The notes under the pieces are model-generated. The model saw nothing but the letters and a program-made list of their open reading frames with translations. It did no database searches and had not been told where the DNA came from. The position numbers and the translations under genes are program-made. Below are positions 25,540 to 33,899 of a stretch of 48,441 nucleotides of DNA, piece by piece. Position 1 is the first letter of the stretch. Each line of letters begins with the position of its first letter. This stretch comes from Chloroflexota bacterium. GTDB taxonomy: Bacteria > Chloroflexota > Dormibacteria > Dormibacterales > Dormibacteraceae. The stretch covers positions 1-48,441 of the forward strand of contig VBGP01000020.1 in assembly GCA_005880795.1 (NCBI GenBank), given 5' to 3'.

Positions 25540-27426
25540 GTGGCAATCCTCGAGACGCTCCGCTCGCCCGCCGACCTGAAAGCGTTGGACCAGGCGCGCC
25601 TGACGCAGCTGGCGGCTGAGGTCCGAGCCTTCCTCGTCGAGCAGACCTCTCGGACCGGCGGGCATCTCTCGCCGAACCTTGGAGTGGTCGAGCTCACGTT
25701 CGCCCTCCATCGCGTGTTCGACAGCCCGAAGGACGCGATCGTTTGGGACACCGGCCACCAGGCTTACGTGCACAAGCTCGTCACCGGGCGAGCCGCCCAA
25801 TTCACCGGCCTTCGTCAGGCGGGCGGCCTTTCCGGTTACCCGTCACGGAAAGAGTCGGAGCACGACCTCGTCGAGAACAGCCACGCCTCGACCTCTCTCA
25901 GCTACGCGCTCGGGGTTGCCGAGGCGCGCCTGCGCAAGAAGGTCGGCGGCTTTGTCGTGGCGGTGATCGGCGACGGCGCGCTCACGGGCGGCATGGCGTA
26001 TGAGGCCTTGAACCAGATCGCCCACCTCCAGCCGCCCAATCTGATCATCGTGATCAATGACAACGGCCGGTCATACGCTCCCACGGTGGGCGGCCTCGCC
26101 CGCCACCTCTCGCAGCTGCGCGTCGACCCTCGATATGAGCGCATCAAGGACGACATCTCGCGGTTGCTGCGTGAGCTGCCGCTCGTCGGCTACTCGGCCG
26201 ACCAGGCCGCGTACCGCGTGAAAGAAGGTCTCAAGCAGCTGCTGCAGCCATCGACGATGTTCGAGAGCCTCGGCATCAAGTACGCCGGACTAGTCGACGG
26301 CCACGACGAACTCGCGCTGGAAGAAGTCCTGACACGCGCCAAGAAATTGCGCGAGCCGGTCGTGGTGCACGTGGTGACCGAGAAGGGCCACGGATACGGC
26401 CCGGCGGTCGACGACGACGTGGACAAGCTCCACGGCGTCAGCGCCTTCGACCCGCTGACGGGCCGGCCACGATCGACGGAGCTCACTTACACGGACATCT
26501 TCGGCGACGCCTTGATGAGCTCCGCGGCGAGGCGGCCGGAGGTCTGCGCGATCACGGCCGCGATGGCCTCATCGACCGGGCTTCTGAATTTCGCCAAGGA
26601 GTTCCCCGACCGATTCTTCGACGTTGGGATCTGCGAGCAGCACGCGGTGACTTTTGCCGCGGGGCTCGCGATGGCAGGGATGCATCCCGTGGTCTGCATC
26701 TACTCGACCTTCCTGGCGCGCGCCTTCGACCAGACGATCATGGACGTCGCGCTGCACAAGCTGCCGGTCGTCTTCGTGATCGACCGCGCGGGTGTGACCG
26801 GTCCAGACGGAGCGTCGCACCACGGCATCTTCGACCTCTCGTATCTGCGCATGATCCCCAACCTCAAGGTCGCCGCGCCCAAGGACGCCACCGAGCTGTG
26901 CGCGCTGCTCGAGACTGCGCTGGCGAGCGACGGACCGGTCGCGATCCGCTATCCGAAGGGCCCGGTCCCTGCGATCCCCGACCTGCCGGTCGAGCCGCTT
27001 CCAGTCGGGCGCTGGGAAGAGCTGCGCAAGGGCGATGACGCAGTGATCTTCGCCGTCGGCAAGATGGTCGAGGTGGCCGGCGAAGCAGCCCAGCGCCTCG
27101 AGCTCCAAGGCGTGTCCTGCACGGTGGTCAACGCGCGTTGGGTGAAGCCGGTCGACCCGCGCATCGCCGATTGGGCACGACGCCACCAGGTCGTGCTCAC
27201 GGTCGAAGACAACGTCGGAACCGGCGGCTTCGGCGGCGCAGTGCTGGAAGCGCTGGCGCCCCACGGGCTGGCGGGCAGGGTGCGGACGCTGGCGCTGCCA
27301 GATGAGTTCCTGCCCCAGGGCAAGGCCTCAGACATCCTCAAGCAGCACGGCCTGGACGCGGCGGGCGTCGCCCGGTCGGTCTACGAGGCGGTGAAGGGAC
27401 GCGTCCCGGAGAAGACGGAGAGCTAA
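25540..27426 (+). CDS. dxs: 1-deoxy-D-xylulose-5-phosphate synthase
   Basis: A 628-residue thiamine-diphosphate enzyme, the first step of the MEP pathway to isoprenoids, joining pyruvate and glyceraldehyde 3-phosphate. The TPP motif begins GDGALTGGM at residues 144-152 and ends near NDNGRSY. The second domain shows FFDVGICEQHAVTFAAGLA and DRAGVTGPDGASHHG, and the C-terminal domain has TVEDNVGTGGFGGAVLE. Length matches the Escherichia coli enzyme (620). It starts with GTG. The gene is the last of a plus-strand run and is convergent with the DUF2203 gene, with 11 bases between stops. Confidence 0.96.
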   Translation: MAILETLRSPADLKALDQARLTQLAAEVRAFLVEQTSRTGGHLSPNLGVVELTFALHRVFDSPKDAIVWDTGHQAYVHKLVTGRAAQFTGLRQAGGLSGYPSRKESEHDLVENSHASTSLSYALGVAEARLRKKVGGFVVAVIGDGALTGGMAYEALNQIAHLQPPNLIIVINDNGRSYAPTVGGLARHLSQLRVDPRYERIKDDISRLLRELPLVGYSADQAAYRVKEGLKQLLQPSTMFESLGIKYAGLVDGHDELALEEVLTRAKKLREPVVVHVVTEKGHGYGPAVDDDVDKLHGVSAFDPLTGRPRSTELTYTDIFGDALMSSAARRPEVCAITAAMASSTGLLNFAKEFPDRFFDVGICEQHAVTFAAGLAMAGMHPVVCIYSTFLARAFDQTIMDVALHKLPVVFVIDRAGVTGPDGASHHGIFDLSYLRMIPNLKVAAPKDATELCALLETALASDGPVAIRYPKGPVPAIPDLPVEPLPVGRWEELRKGDDAVIFAVGKMVEVAGEAAQRLELQGVSCTVVNARWVKPVDPRIADWARRHQVVLTVEDNVGTGGFGGAVLEALAPHGLAGRVRTLALPDEFLPQGKASDILKQHGLDAAGVARSVYEAVKGRVPEKTES

Positions 27427-27437
27427 ACGCCGGACCT

Positions 27438-27842
27438 CTAGAGCCTCTTTCTTCCGGAGAAACCCTCGCCGACCCGGTGCCAATGCTCGACCCGGTCCTC
27501 GCCCAGCTTCCAGCAAAGCTCGATCAGCTCACCGTCGCGGTACGAGGGAAAGTCGATCAAGCCCTCCAGCGGACCCTTGAGCTGGATTCCCATGCTGTTG
27601 AGGTTCAGTACCGCCTTGAGAAGCTCTTCCTCGGCGCCGTTGACCGCGTCTCGAGCCTGTTGCAGCCGCTCGTGGTCGTCGCCGTTCGCTCCTGGACGCT
27701 GCACCTTGTAATCGGCCATGCGGAGCTGTTCTTCGAGGTCGGGCCTCAGGGCTGAGAGCTCCGCAATCTGCGCGACGATCGGGCGGACCCGCGGCAGCTC
27801 GCGGTTCGCCTCGTCGACGGTGTACGTGCGGAGCCTCTGCAC
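27438..27842 (-). CDS. DUF2203 family protein
   Basis: A 134-residue protein of the DUF2203 family. It starts with YTVDEANRELPRVRPIV, has a helical middle with two coiled stretches, and ends with the conserved part IDFPSYRDGELIELCWKLG followed by VEHWHRVGEGFSGR. Function is unknown. A GTG start is used. It is divergent from the F420/PPOX gene with 21 bases between the starts, so a shared promoter region is likely. Confidence 0.9.
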   Translation of the reverse strand: MQRLRTYTVDEANRELPRVRPIVAQIAELSALRPDLEEQLRMADYKVQRPGANGDDHERLQQARDAVNGAEEELLKAVLNLNSMGIQLKGPLEGLIDFPSYRDGELIELCWKLGEDRVEHWHRVGEGFSGRKRL

Positions 27843-27863
27843 GGCTCAACGATACTTCCTTCG

Positions 27864-28274
27864 ATGGACGCCACGGCGATGAGGCGGCGCATCTCGGAGA
27901 TGCCGGTGGCGCGCCTGGCGACGGTCGATGCGGCCGGCCGCCCACATGTCGTGCCGATCTCTTTTGTGGTCGATGGTGACACTCTTTATTTCGCGGTCGA
28001 CGCGAAACCCAAGCGAAGCTCCGACCTCAAACGCCTGCGCAACATTGCGCAGAACCCAGCGGTGTCGGTGCTCTTCGATCACTACGAGGACGACTGGAAG
28101 GGGCTGTGGTGGGTGCGGGTCGACGGCGCCGCGCAAAGGGTCGACGACGCTGCGGAGGCAGGCCGGGCAATCGACCTGCTGGTGGATCGGTACCCGCAAT
28201 ACGCGCGGGCTCGGCCGGGCGGCCCGGTGGTAGCGATTTCGATCGAGCGCATGTCTGGTTGGTCCGCAGCGTAG
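27864..28274 (+). CDS. PPOX-class F420-dependent oxidoreductase (TIGR03668-like)
   Basis: A 136-residue single-domain split-barrel flavoprotein. The family pattern is clear: PVARLATVDAAGRPHVVPIS, then KPKRSSDLKRLRNIAQNP, VLFDHYEDDW and the end VVAISIERMSGW. Proteins of this class bind F420 or FMN and reduce small molecules; which substrate cannot be told. F420 enzymes are found mainly in Actinobacteria, some Chloroflexota and archaea, consistent with the guess about the host. The start overlaps nothing and is 21 bases from the divergent DUF2203 start. Confidence 0.9.
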   Translation: MDATAMRRRISEMPVARLATVDAAGRPHVVPISFVVDGDTLYFAVDAKPKRSSDLKRLRNIAQNPAVSVLFDHYEDDWKGLWWVRVDGAAQRVDDAAEAGRAIDLLVDRYPQYARARPGGPVVAISIERMSGWSAA

Positions 28275-28305
28275 GCAGCACGCGTCGACGCGCCAACCCA
28301 GGGTG

Positions 28306-29262
28306 TTAAGGAATCGCCACCACCCGCTCGAAGCTACCCTGTCCGATGTAGGTGACGCGAAGCTGGTAGTCGCCCCGCGGACCAAGCCGGTAACCGAGAA
28401 AGTGGAGATGGACGCCCTGCTGGTCTGAATCCAGGCTGTAGGTGCCGTTGATCACCGCACCTCCGGGGTCGATCAGGTCGATGCTGAAAACTGCGGTGCC
28501 CTTTCCCCCGTCAGGAATACGCCGGTTGAGATCGTCCATCGTCGCTCCGGTGATGATCATGTCGATGCTGACCGTCGCAGGGGTGTATGCGACCGACGTA
28601 AACCGGTAGTGGATTGAACCCGTCGTCGCCGTCGCCGGCAGGGGCAGTGGATCCGTTTCGTCGAGACCCAGCCTCGCATTCAGCTTCCAATCGCCCGAGA
28701 CGAATGACCCGTCCGGTAGTTCGAGTCGTGTGGCGTGCAGCGTGACGCGTGCCCCGGTGAAGCCATCCGGCCAGGCGAGTGCCTCAAACTGCATCACCAA
28801 GTCACCGGTCAGCATGTTGCTGATGCTGTCGCTGAGGTGATAGGTGCGCCCGAACTGATCCGCGAGATCGGGCAAATCGGGCGCGGCGATCGCCGGGTCG
28901 GCATGCATCAGGAAGACGGTGCGGGTCGAATCGGCATAGGCGCCGACGAGCCTCAACTTGTATCCCGACGATGTGGAGGTCGAATCCACCGCGGTGATCC
29001 GGCCACTAGCGCCAACAAGCCCCGCCTCGCGCAGGAGGTCACCGGCGAACGGGACGTCTGCGATCGCGGTGTCCGCGGCAGGTACGAAATAAGCGACGAG
29101 CGCAAGAAGAAGGATTGCAGCGACAGCGCTCAAGGCTACCCGCGGCAGGCGACGTCCACGTCGTCGGGCCTGACGGGCGAGGACGCGAGTTGTGATCCGT
29201 CGCACATCTGGAATCTCGATCGCCAGGTTCTGCAGTCGCTCTTCGAGCTGGTCGACGCTCAT
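28306..29262 (-). CDS. Membrane protein coupled to an ECF sigma factor (probable anti-sigma factor)
   Basis: A 318-residue protein with a short cytoplasmic N-terminus (about 42 residues, very basic at ARQARRRGRR), one membrane segment at about residues 45-62 (LSAVAAILLLALVAYFV) and an extracytoplasmic domain of about 255 residues rich in beta strands (VSIDMIITGATMDDLNRR and FSIDLIDPGGAVING). I recognise no standard zinc anti-sigma motif. Coupling to the sigma gene by an ATGA overlap and the single-pass topology make an anti-sigma role likely; this is inference. GGAGG lies 10 bases before the ATG. The extracytoplasmic part could sense an envelope signal. Confidence 0.72.
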   Translation of the reverse strand: MSVDQLEERLQNLAIEIPDVRRITTRVLARQARRRGRRLPRVALSAVAAILLLALVAYFVPAADTAIADVPFAGDLLREAGLVGASGRITAVDSTSTSSGYKLRLVGAYADSTRTVFLMHADPAIAAPDLPDLADQFGRTYHLSDSISNMLTGDLVMQFEALAWPDGFTGARVTLHATRLELPDGSFVSGDWKLNARLGLDETDPLPLPATATTGSIHYRFTSVAYTPATVSIDMIITGATMDDLNRRIPDGGKGTAVFSIDLIDPGGAVINGTYSLDSDQQGVHLHFLGYRLGPRGDYQLRVTYIGQGSFERVVAIP

Positions 29263-29798
29263 TGGTGGGAGTCCTCCAATCGCGCGCGCAAACGATTGAG
29301 CGCGCGGCGTACGGCACGAGATGCGGAGTCGGAGCTCAGTCCGACGGCACTTCCAACCCGATGCATGTCCAGATCGGCGCCAAAGCGCAGGGCAAGCAAC
29401 GTCTGGTCCCGCCAAGGCAGCTTCCGCAGCTCGACATGAAGCTCGGCATCGCGGACGCGCTTCAGGACGACGTCCTCCACCGACACCGATTCCCGCGGCT
29501 GCCGGCCCAAAACCAGGACCAGATCGCGCATCCGCTGCCGCCTGCCGGCCAGGTCCTTGGCGGTGTTGGCCACGATCCGCCAGAGCCACGCCTCCATTGA
29601 GCCTCGCGAGGGGTTGTAGGAATGCAGGCTCCGGACCGAGCGGAGGAGAGCCTCTTGGGCCAAGTCTTCAGCCTCGCCGGTTGTCGGGCAGATCATGGCG
29701 GCGAATCGGGCCACAGGGGCGGCGTACATCCGGCACATCTCGTCGGCGGTGACCGGAGCAGACGATTCGGATCGCTTGATCGTCAGCGTGGCCCCCAT
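29259..29798 (-). CDS. ECF-type sigma-70 factor
   Basis: A 179-residue sigma factor with the two domains of the ECF class. Region 2 covers MYAAPVARFAAMICPTTGEA with EAEDLAQEALLRSVRSL. Region 4 covers LRKLPWRDQTLLALRFGADL with MHRVGSAVGLSSDSASRAV as the -35 recognition helix. There is no C-terminal extension. The next gene starts inside its stop (ATGA) and is probably its anti-sigma factor. Its 84-base upstream gap also carries the promoter of the divergent TetR gene. Confidence 0.93.
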   Translation of the reverse strand: MGATLTIKRSESSAPVTADEMCRMYAAPVARFAAMICPTTGEAEDLAQEALLRSVRSLHSYNPSRGSMEAWLWRIVANTAKDLAGRRQRMRDLVLVLGRQPRESVSVEDVVLKRVRDAELHVELRKLPWRDQTLLALRFGADLDMHRVGSAVGLSSDSASRAVRRALNRLRARLEDSHQ

Positions 29799-29846
29799 CT
29801 TGAAGTTCTGTACCGACCGGGCGGAGAAAATCGGACACCCTGATAC

Positions 29847-29883
29847 TTGACGAGAAGAGATGTCTTGTCTAGTCTCGTGTCAA
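29847..29883. promoter_or_regulatory. Candidate operator before the TetR-type gene
   Basis: TTGACGAGA (29847-29855) and TCTCGTGTCAA (29873-29883) form an imperfect inverted repeat with a two-base bulge. Between the arms, GTCT recurs three times at exact 5-base steps (29862, 29867, 29872). The site ends at the regulator's ATG, as expected of an autoregulated TetR operator. No experiment or family consensus supports it. Confidence 0.35.
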
Positions 29884-30656
29884 TGATTGCAACGCGGGAT
29901 CGGATTCTCAGCCGTGCACGCGTGGTTCTTGCGATGGGAGGCAAGCCGACGATCGCCGATTTCGCCGCTGCCGCCGGCGTTTCCCGCGCCGCCTTCTACA
30001 GGGCATTCGAATCGCGGGAGGCCCTGTTCCAGGCTCTGAACCGGGTGCCCGAGCCCGGCGCCCGCGACCGTATTCTTGGCGCGGCGTTCCGCATCGTCGG
30101 CGAGCGGGGCCTGAGCTCTCTCTCGATGGACGAGCTGGCGGGCAAGGCGGGAGTCTCGCGGGCTTCCCTCTACCGCCTCTTCCCGGGCAAGGCGGCCCTT
30201 TTCACGGCCCTCGTCCTGGCCTACTCCCCCATCGAGCCGGTGACCAGAGTTCTCACGGCGATGGGAGACCAGCCGCCCGATGTCGTCATGCCCGAGGTCG
30301 CGAGAGCCTTCTACCGCACCGTCTACGCGGGTGGCGAAAACCGCACCGGCCTCCTCAGGGCCCTTTTCTTCGAGGTCAGCAGCCTGGCGCCTGACACCGA
30401 GGATGCGGCACGCGAAGTGATCGCCGCGCTCATGGGGTCACTCGTCATGTACCTGACCGGTCAGATGTCATCCGGCCGGCTGCGTCGGATGCATCCTCTG
30501 CTCTCACTTCAGTCGTTCGTGGGGCCCATCTTCTTTCACCTGATGACCCGTCCCGCCGCGGAACGAGTCCTGGGCATCGAGATCGGCGGCGAAGATGCTG
30601 TCGCCGAGCTTTCCGAAGCGTGGCTGCGAGCAATGCAGCCGGAGGAGACGCGATGA
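29883..30656 (+). CDS. TetR/AcrR-type regulator with two tandem DNA-binding domains
   Basis: A 257-residue protein in which the TetR N-terminal HTH occurs twice. The first copy (about residues 4-50) runs TRDRILSRARVVLA, then TIADFAAAAGVSRAAFYRAF and ESREALFQAL. The second (about 55-105) runs ARDRILGAAFRIVGERGLSS, MDELAGKAGVSRASLYRLF and PGKAALFTAL. A C-terminal ligand domain follows (about 106-257), so only one effector domain is present. TetR proteins normally have one HTH and about 200 residues. ATG is used; the frame opens 12 codons earlier at TTG. The stop overlaps the ABC ATPase start (ATGA), so it likely controls that exporter. Confidence 0.88.
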   Translation: MIATRDRILSRARVVLAMGGKPTIADFAAAAGVSRAAFYRAFESREALFQALNRVPEPGARDRILGAAFRIVGERGLSSLSMDELAGKAGVSRASLYRLFPGKAALFTALVLAYSPIEPVTRVLTAMGDQPPDVVMPEVARAFYRTVYAGGENRTGLLRALFFEVSSLAPDTEDAAREVIAALMGSLVMYLTGQMSSGRLRRMHPLLSLQSFVGPIFFHLMTRPAAERVLGIEIGGEDAVAELSEAWLRAMQPEETR

Positions 30657-31369
30657 GCGAAACATTCGCCGTGACCGTGGAGGACGTTTCCAAGTCTTTT
30701 GGCTCGTTCAAGGCGCTGAATGGCATCACACTCCATGTGCGGCGAGGCGAGATCTATGGGCTGCTCGGCCCCAACGGGGCGGGCAAGACGACGTTGATCC
30801 GCCTCATCTGCGGCCTCCTCGAGACGAAGTCAGGCTCGGTCACCGTGCTCGGCCAGCGAATGCCTCAGGTCGCCGTCCTGCGACACATCGGGTACATGAC
30901 CCAGCAGGCTGCGCTGTACCCGGCGCTGTCAGTCGAAGAGAACGTGCGGTTCTTCGCGGCCATCAACGGCGCGGAGGATGGCGTGAAGGAAGCGCTCGAG
31001 CTGGTGCACCTCTATGACCGCCGCGGGTCGGTGGTGGCGACGCTGAGCGGAGGCATGCGCCAGCGCTGCTCGCTTGCGTGCGCGCTCGTTCACCGTCCCG
31101 AGCTGCTGTTGCTCGATGAGCCGACGGTAGGCATCGACCCGCAGCTGCGCGTGCAGTTCTGGGAGGCCTTCCGGCGCATGGCGGCTGAAGGCACCACCAT
31201 GATCGTGTCCAGCCACGTCATGGACGAGGCGGACCGCTGCCAGAGGCTCGGCCTGATCCAGTACGGCCGTCTGCTGGCCGAAGGTACGCCAGCCGACATC
31301 CGCGCCCAGGGCGGGTCGCAAAACCTTGAAGAAGCCTTCCTCGCTCTCGCCGGTCGGAACGAGTCATGA
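30653..31369 (+). CDS. ABC-2 type exporter, ATP-binding protein
   Basis: A 238-residue ATPase of the CcmA/DrrA-like drug and lipid exporter group. Walker A is GPNGAGKT at residues 39-46, followed by the Q-loop in YMTQQAALYPALSVEENV. The signature is LSGGMRQR, Walker B is LLLLDEPTVGIDP and the switch His is in SSHVMDEADRC. GGAGGAG precedes the ATG, which overlaps the TetR stop. It is followed by its permease with an ATGA overlap. The substrate cannot be read; neighbouring TetR control suggests toxic small molecules. Confidence 0.95.
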   Translation: MSETFAVTVEDVSKSFGSFKALNGITLHVRRGEIYGLLGPNGAGKTTLIRLICGLLETKSGSVTVLGQRMPQVAVLRHIGYMTQQAALYPALSVEENVRFFAAINGAEDGVKEALELVHLYDRRGSVVATLSGGMRQRCSLACALVHRPELLLLDEPTVGIDPQLRVQFWEAFRRMAAEGTTMIVSSHVMDEADRCQRLGLIQYGRLLAEGTPADIRAQGGSQNLEEAFLALAGRNES

Positions 31370-32466
31370 GCGGGCATCGCATCGCCGCGATCACCAGGCG
31401 GCTTTTGCAGGGCTTTCGTCGCGACCGGCGCACTCTCGCCCTGCTGTTTGTCGCGCCGATCATCATCCTCGGCCTTCTCGGCTACCTGATGCGCGGGTCG
31501 ACCAGCGCGCCCGAGGTGGGCGTCGCGAACCAGGATCAGGGTCCCCTCGGAGCCATCGTCGCGGACGGCCTGAAGAGCTCGAGCCACATCCGGGCCACCG
31601 AGATCAACGCGGCCGATGGCGACGCCAGGCTCAGGGACGGGTCGCTGGTCGCGTACGTCGTGCTGCCGTCCGACTTCAGCCAGCAGGCGCAGGCGGGCAC
31701 CGTCGCACCGGTGGTCCACCTCGAGGGATCGCAGCCGGGCGAGGACGCGCCCGTGATGCAGGCGCTGCAGCAAGCGATGATCGGGCTGGCCTCCCGCGTC
31801 GGAGGTCGCAGCATCAGCTTCCAGCCGCAGCCCAAATACCTCTACGGCGGCGCCAACTACGACACGCTTGACTACTTCGGCGCGGCGTTCGTCGGCCTGG
31901 TGGTGTTCTTTCTCGTTTTCGTGATCACCATCGTGTCGTTCCTCAACGAGCGGTCACAGGGCACGCTCGAGCGGCTGATGGCGAGCCCGCTGCGCCGCGG
32001 CGAGATCGTGGTCGGATACATGCTCGGTTTCACTGTGCTTGCCCTTGTGCAGGCGGCCGAGGTGCTCGTGTTCGCCCTTGCCATCCTCCGCATTCACAAC
32101 GAGGGCAGCGTGCTCCTGATCTTCGGCATGGAGGCGTTGATGGCGATCGCCGCCGTCAACCTCGGCATCTTTCTGAGCATGTTCGCGCGCTCGGAGTTTC
32201 AGGCGGTGCAGTTCATACCACTGGTCGTGGTGCCGCAGGTCCTGCTGTCGGGCATCATCTTCCCGGTCTCCACCGAACCGAAGGGCCTGCAGTGGCTGTC
32301 CGACGTCCTACCGCTCACGTATGCGGTGAATGGAATGCGCGACATCATGGTCAAGGGCGCAGACCTCACGTGGTCTTCGCTGCAGCTGGATGCGGCGGTG
32401 GTCGCGGGATTCTGCGTCCTGCTGATCGCGGCCGGGACGGCAACCCTGCGTCGACGCATGGGCTGA
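31366..32466 (+). CDS. ABC-2 type exporter, permease
   Basis: A 366-residue permease with the ABC-2 topology. One membrane segment lies near residues 24-41 (LALLFVAPIIILGLLGYLM), followed by an extracytoplasmic domain to about 170. About five segments then follow, with the family block NERSQGTLERLMASPLRR and the late motif PLTYAVNGMRDIMVKG. It forms the channel for the ATPase just upstream, with which it overlaps (ATGA). It is a full-length single permease. Confidence 0.94.
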   Translation: MSGHRIAAITRRLLQGFRRDRRTLALLFVAPIIILGLLGYLMRGSTSAPEVGVANQDQGPLGAIVADGLKSSSHIRATEINAADGDARLRDGSLVAYVVLPSDFSQQAQAGTVAPVVHLEGSQPGEDAPVMQALQQAMIGLASRVGGRSISFQPQPKYLYGGANYDTLDYFGAAFVGLVVFFLVFVITIVSFLNERSQGTLERLMASPLRRGEIVVGYMLGFTVLALVQAAEVLVFALAILRIHNEGSVLLIFGMEALMAIAAVNLGIFLSMFARSEFQAVQFIPLVVVPQVLLSGIIFPVSTEPKGLQWLSDVLPLTYAVNGMRDIMVKGADLTWSSLQLDAAVVAGFCVLLIAAGTATLRRRMG

Positions 32467-32497
32467 CAGGCGCCGCCCACGTAGTGTGGATGCTGGA

Positions 32498-32806
32498 ATG
32501 TTGCTGGTTTGTTCGAGCCGGTGCGGCGGAAGATTGTTTCGCGCCTTGTTCGCGGAGGTCGAGGTCGACGCCTCGGGTGCGTACCAGGACCATCGTGTAA
32601 CGCAGCCCAGCTATGTATGCCTCAACTGCGGCGCCCCCGCGCTCGACCTCGGTGCGGTGCCGGCCGAGCTGGAGGCACAGGCTCAGGAGGAGGAAGCTTC
32701 CTCCTCTGCGGTGGCCGACGTGCTGTGCCCGGTCTGCGAGACGATGGTCCAGCTCGACGCAAACATGGAGTGCCCGAACTGCGGGTCTCCGTTGGAGGTC
32801 AGCTGA
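32498..32806 (+). CDS. Small zinc-ribbon protein
   Basis: A 102-residue protein with Cys pairs that suggest one or two zinc sites. The N-terminus has VCSSRCGG, the middle has CLNCGAP, and the C-terminus has CPVCETMV with CPNCGSPLEV, a classic C-x2-C/C-x2-C zinc ribbon. An acidic stretch rich in Glu and Ala separates the halves. I recognise no specific family. The frame also opens at a GTG four codons earlier. It overlaps the end of the convergent ligase gene by 8 bases. Confidence 0.6.
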   Translation: MLLVCSSRCGGRLFRALFAEVEVDASGAYQDHRVTQPSYVCLNCGAPALDLGAVPAELEAQAQEEEASSSAVADVLCPVCETMVQLDANMECPNCGSPLEVS

Positions 32807-33899
32807 GAGCGGCGGATCCGACCAGGATCTCCTTCATCGCCCGCAGCGCCGCCGCATCGCGCTGGCGCAGCGCCGCCCGCAGCGCCCGCACCGCCCGGGG
32901 AGTGTCCAGGTCGTCGGCCAGCGCGGCGTTGAACTCCGCCATCAAAGCCGGGCCGGGCGGCGTTTTACGCGTACCCGCCCGCGTGTCGTCGGCAAGGAAC
33001 TTGCGCATCCGCTCGACCAGCCGCGCCGAGCGCGCCAGCCCCTGCCAGTCGAAGTCCCAGTCCCGGCCGTAGCGATGCGATACGAGGTACAGCCTCACCG
33101 CGGCGGCCGGCGCGCGCTGCAGCGCCTGGCTGACCTTGACGAGGTTGCCGAGCGACTTGCTCATCTTGCGGCCCTGGTAGCGGACCATCCCCGTGTGCAT
33201 CCAGGCCCGCGCAAAAGGCTTCTTGCCCGACAACGACTCCGACTGCGCCCGCTCCGACTCGTGGTGGCTGAACTGCAGGTCCCGTCCGCCGCCGTGGATG
33301 TCGATCTGCTCGCCGAGATAGTGCATGGCCATCACCGAGCATTCGATGTGCCATCCAGGGCGGCCCTCACCGAACTTAGAGGGCCAGGCCGGCTCGTCCC
33401 GCGCTGAGGGGCGCCACAAGGGAAAGTCGAGCGCGTCGCGCTTCGCGGTCGGGCCTACCTTGCCGAGCAGCCCCTCGTCGCGCAGCTTGCGCAGCATAGA
33501 GCGCCGCGTCCGATGCGACAACCGCCCGTAGCCGCGATATTTGCTGACGTCGAAATAGAGCGCGTCGGTTCGGTACGCGTAACCCGACGAATGCAGCTTC
33601 GAGGACGCGGAGACGATGCGCTTGATCTCGTCAGAGACGCGTGGCATGGCGTCCGGCGGCCGCCATCCGAGCACCGTCATGTCGCGGATGTGGACCTGCG
33701 TCTCGCGCTCCGCAAGCTCGCGCCAGCCGATCTCGTCGCGTCGCGCTCGCTCGAACAACGGGTCGTCGATGTCGGTCACGTTCTGCACGTACTTGACCCG
33801 CTGACCGCCGGCCTCGAGGAATCGCACCAGCACATCGAAGACCGAGAACGTGAAGGCGTGGCCCATGTGTCCCGAGTCGTAGGGCGTGACGCCGCACAC
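32799..33899 (-). CDS. Cysteinyl-tRNA synthetase/MshC-family ligase, start uncertain
   Basis: A 366-residue class-I ligase that activates cysteine. The HIGH-type motif is HMGHA at 11-15 after CGVTPYD, and KMSKS is at 245-249. Zinc ligands by alignment are Cys2, Cys187, His212 and Glu216. GNLVKVSQAL and LVSHRYGRDWDF after KMSKS are closer to MshC (mycothiol ligase) than to normal CysRS. CysRS is about 460 residues and MshC about 410. The reading frame upstream of this GTG still encodes family-like sequence (RVRDALTERKVRFDP, then LTLYVCG) but has no ATG, GTG or TTG before a stop; the triplet where ATG would fit is ACG (33978-33980). The true start may thus be upstream. Confidence 0.82.
   Translation of the reverse strand: MCGVTPYDSGHMGHAFTFSVFDVLVRFLEAGGQRVKYVQNVTDIDDPLFERARRDEIGWRELAERETQVHIRDMTVLGWRPPDAMPRVSDEIKRIVSASSKLHSSGYAYRTDALYFDVSKYRGYGRLSHRTRRSMLRKLRDEGLLGKVGPTAKRDALDFPLWRPSARDEPAWPSKFGEGRPGWHIECSVMAMHYLGEQIDIHGGGRDLQFSHHESERAQSESLSGKKPFARAWMHTGMVRYQGRKMSKSLGNLVKVSQALQRAPAAAVRLYLVSHRYGRDWDFDWQGLARSARLVERMRKFLADDTRAGTRKTPPGPALMAEFNAALADDLDTPRAVRALRAALRQRDAAALRAMKEILVGSAALS

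Noticed and set aside
24127-25800. A 557-codon minus-strand frame covering the aminopeptidase gene
   Set aside because: It is antisense to the M17 catalytic domain with all motifs intact on the plus strand; the opposite product is His-, Arg- and Asp-rich and matches nothing.
28281-28292. Perfect 12-base palindrome CGCGTCGACGCG between convergent genes
   Set aside because: It is short and of common GC-rich composition; it might help termination but there is no further support.
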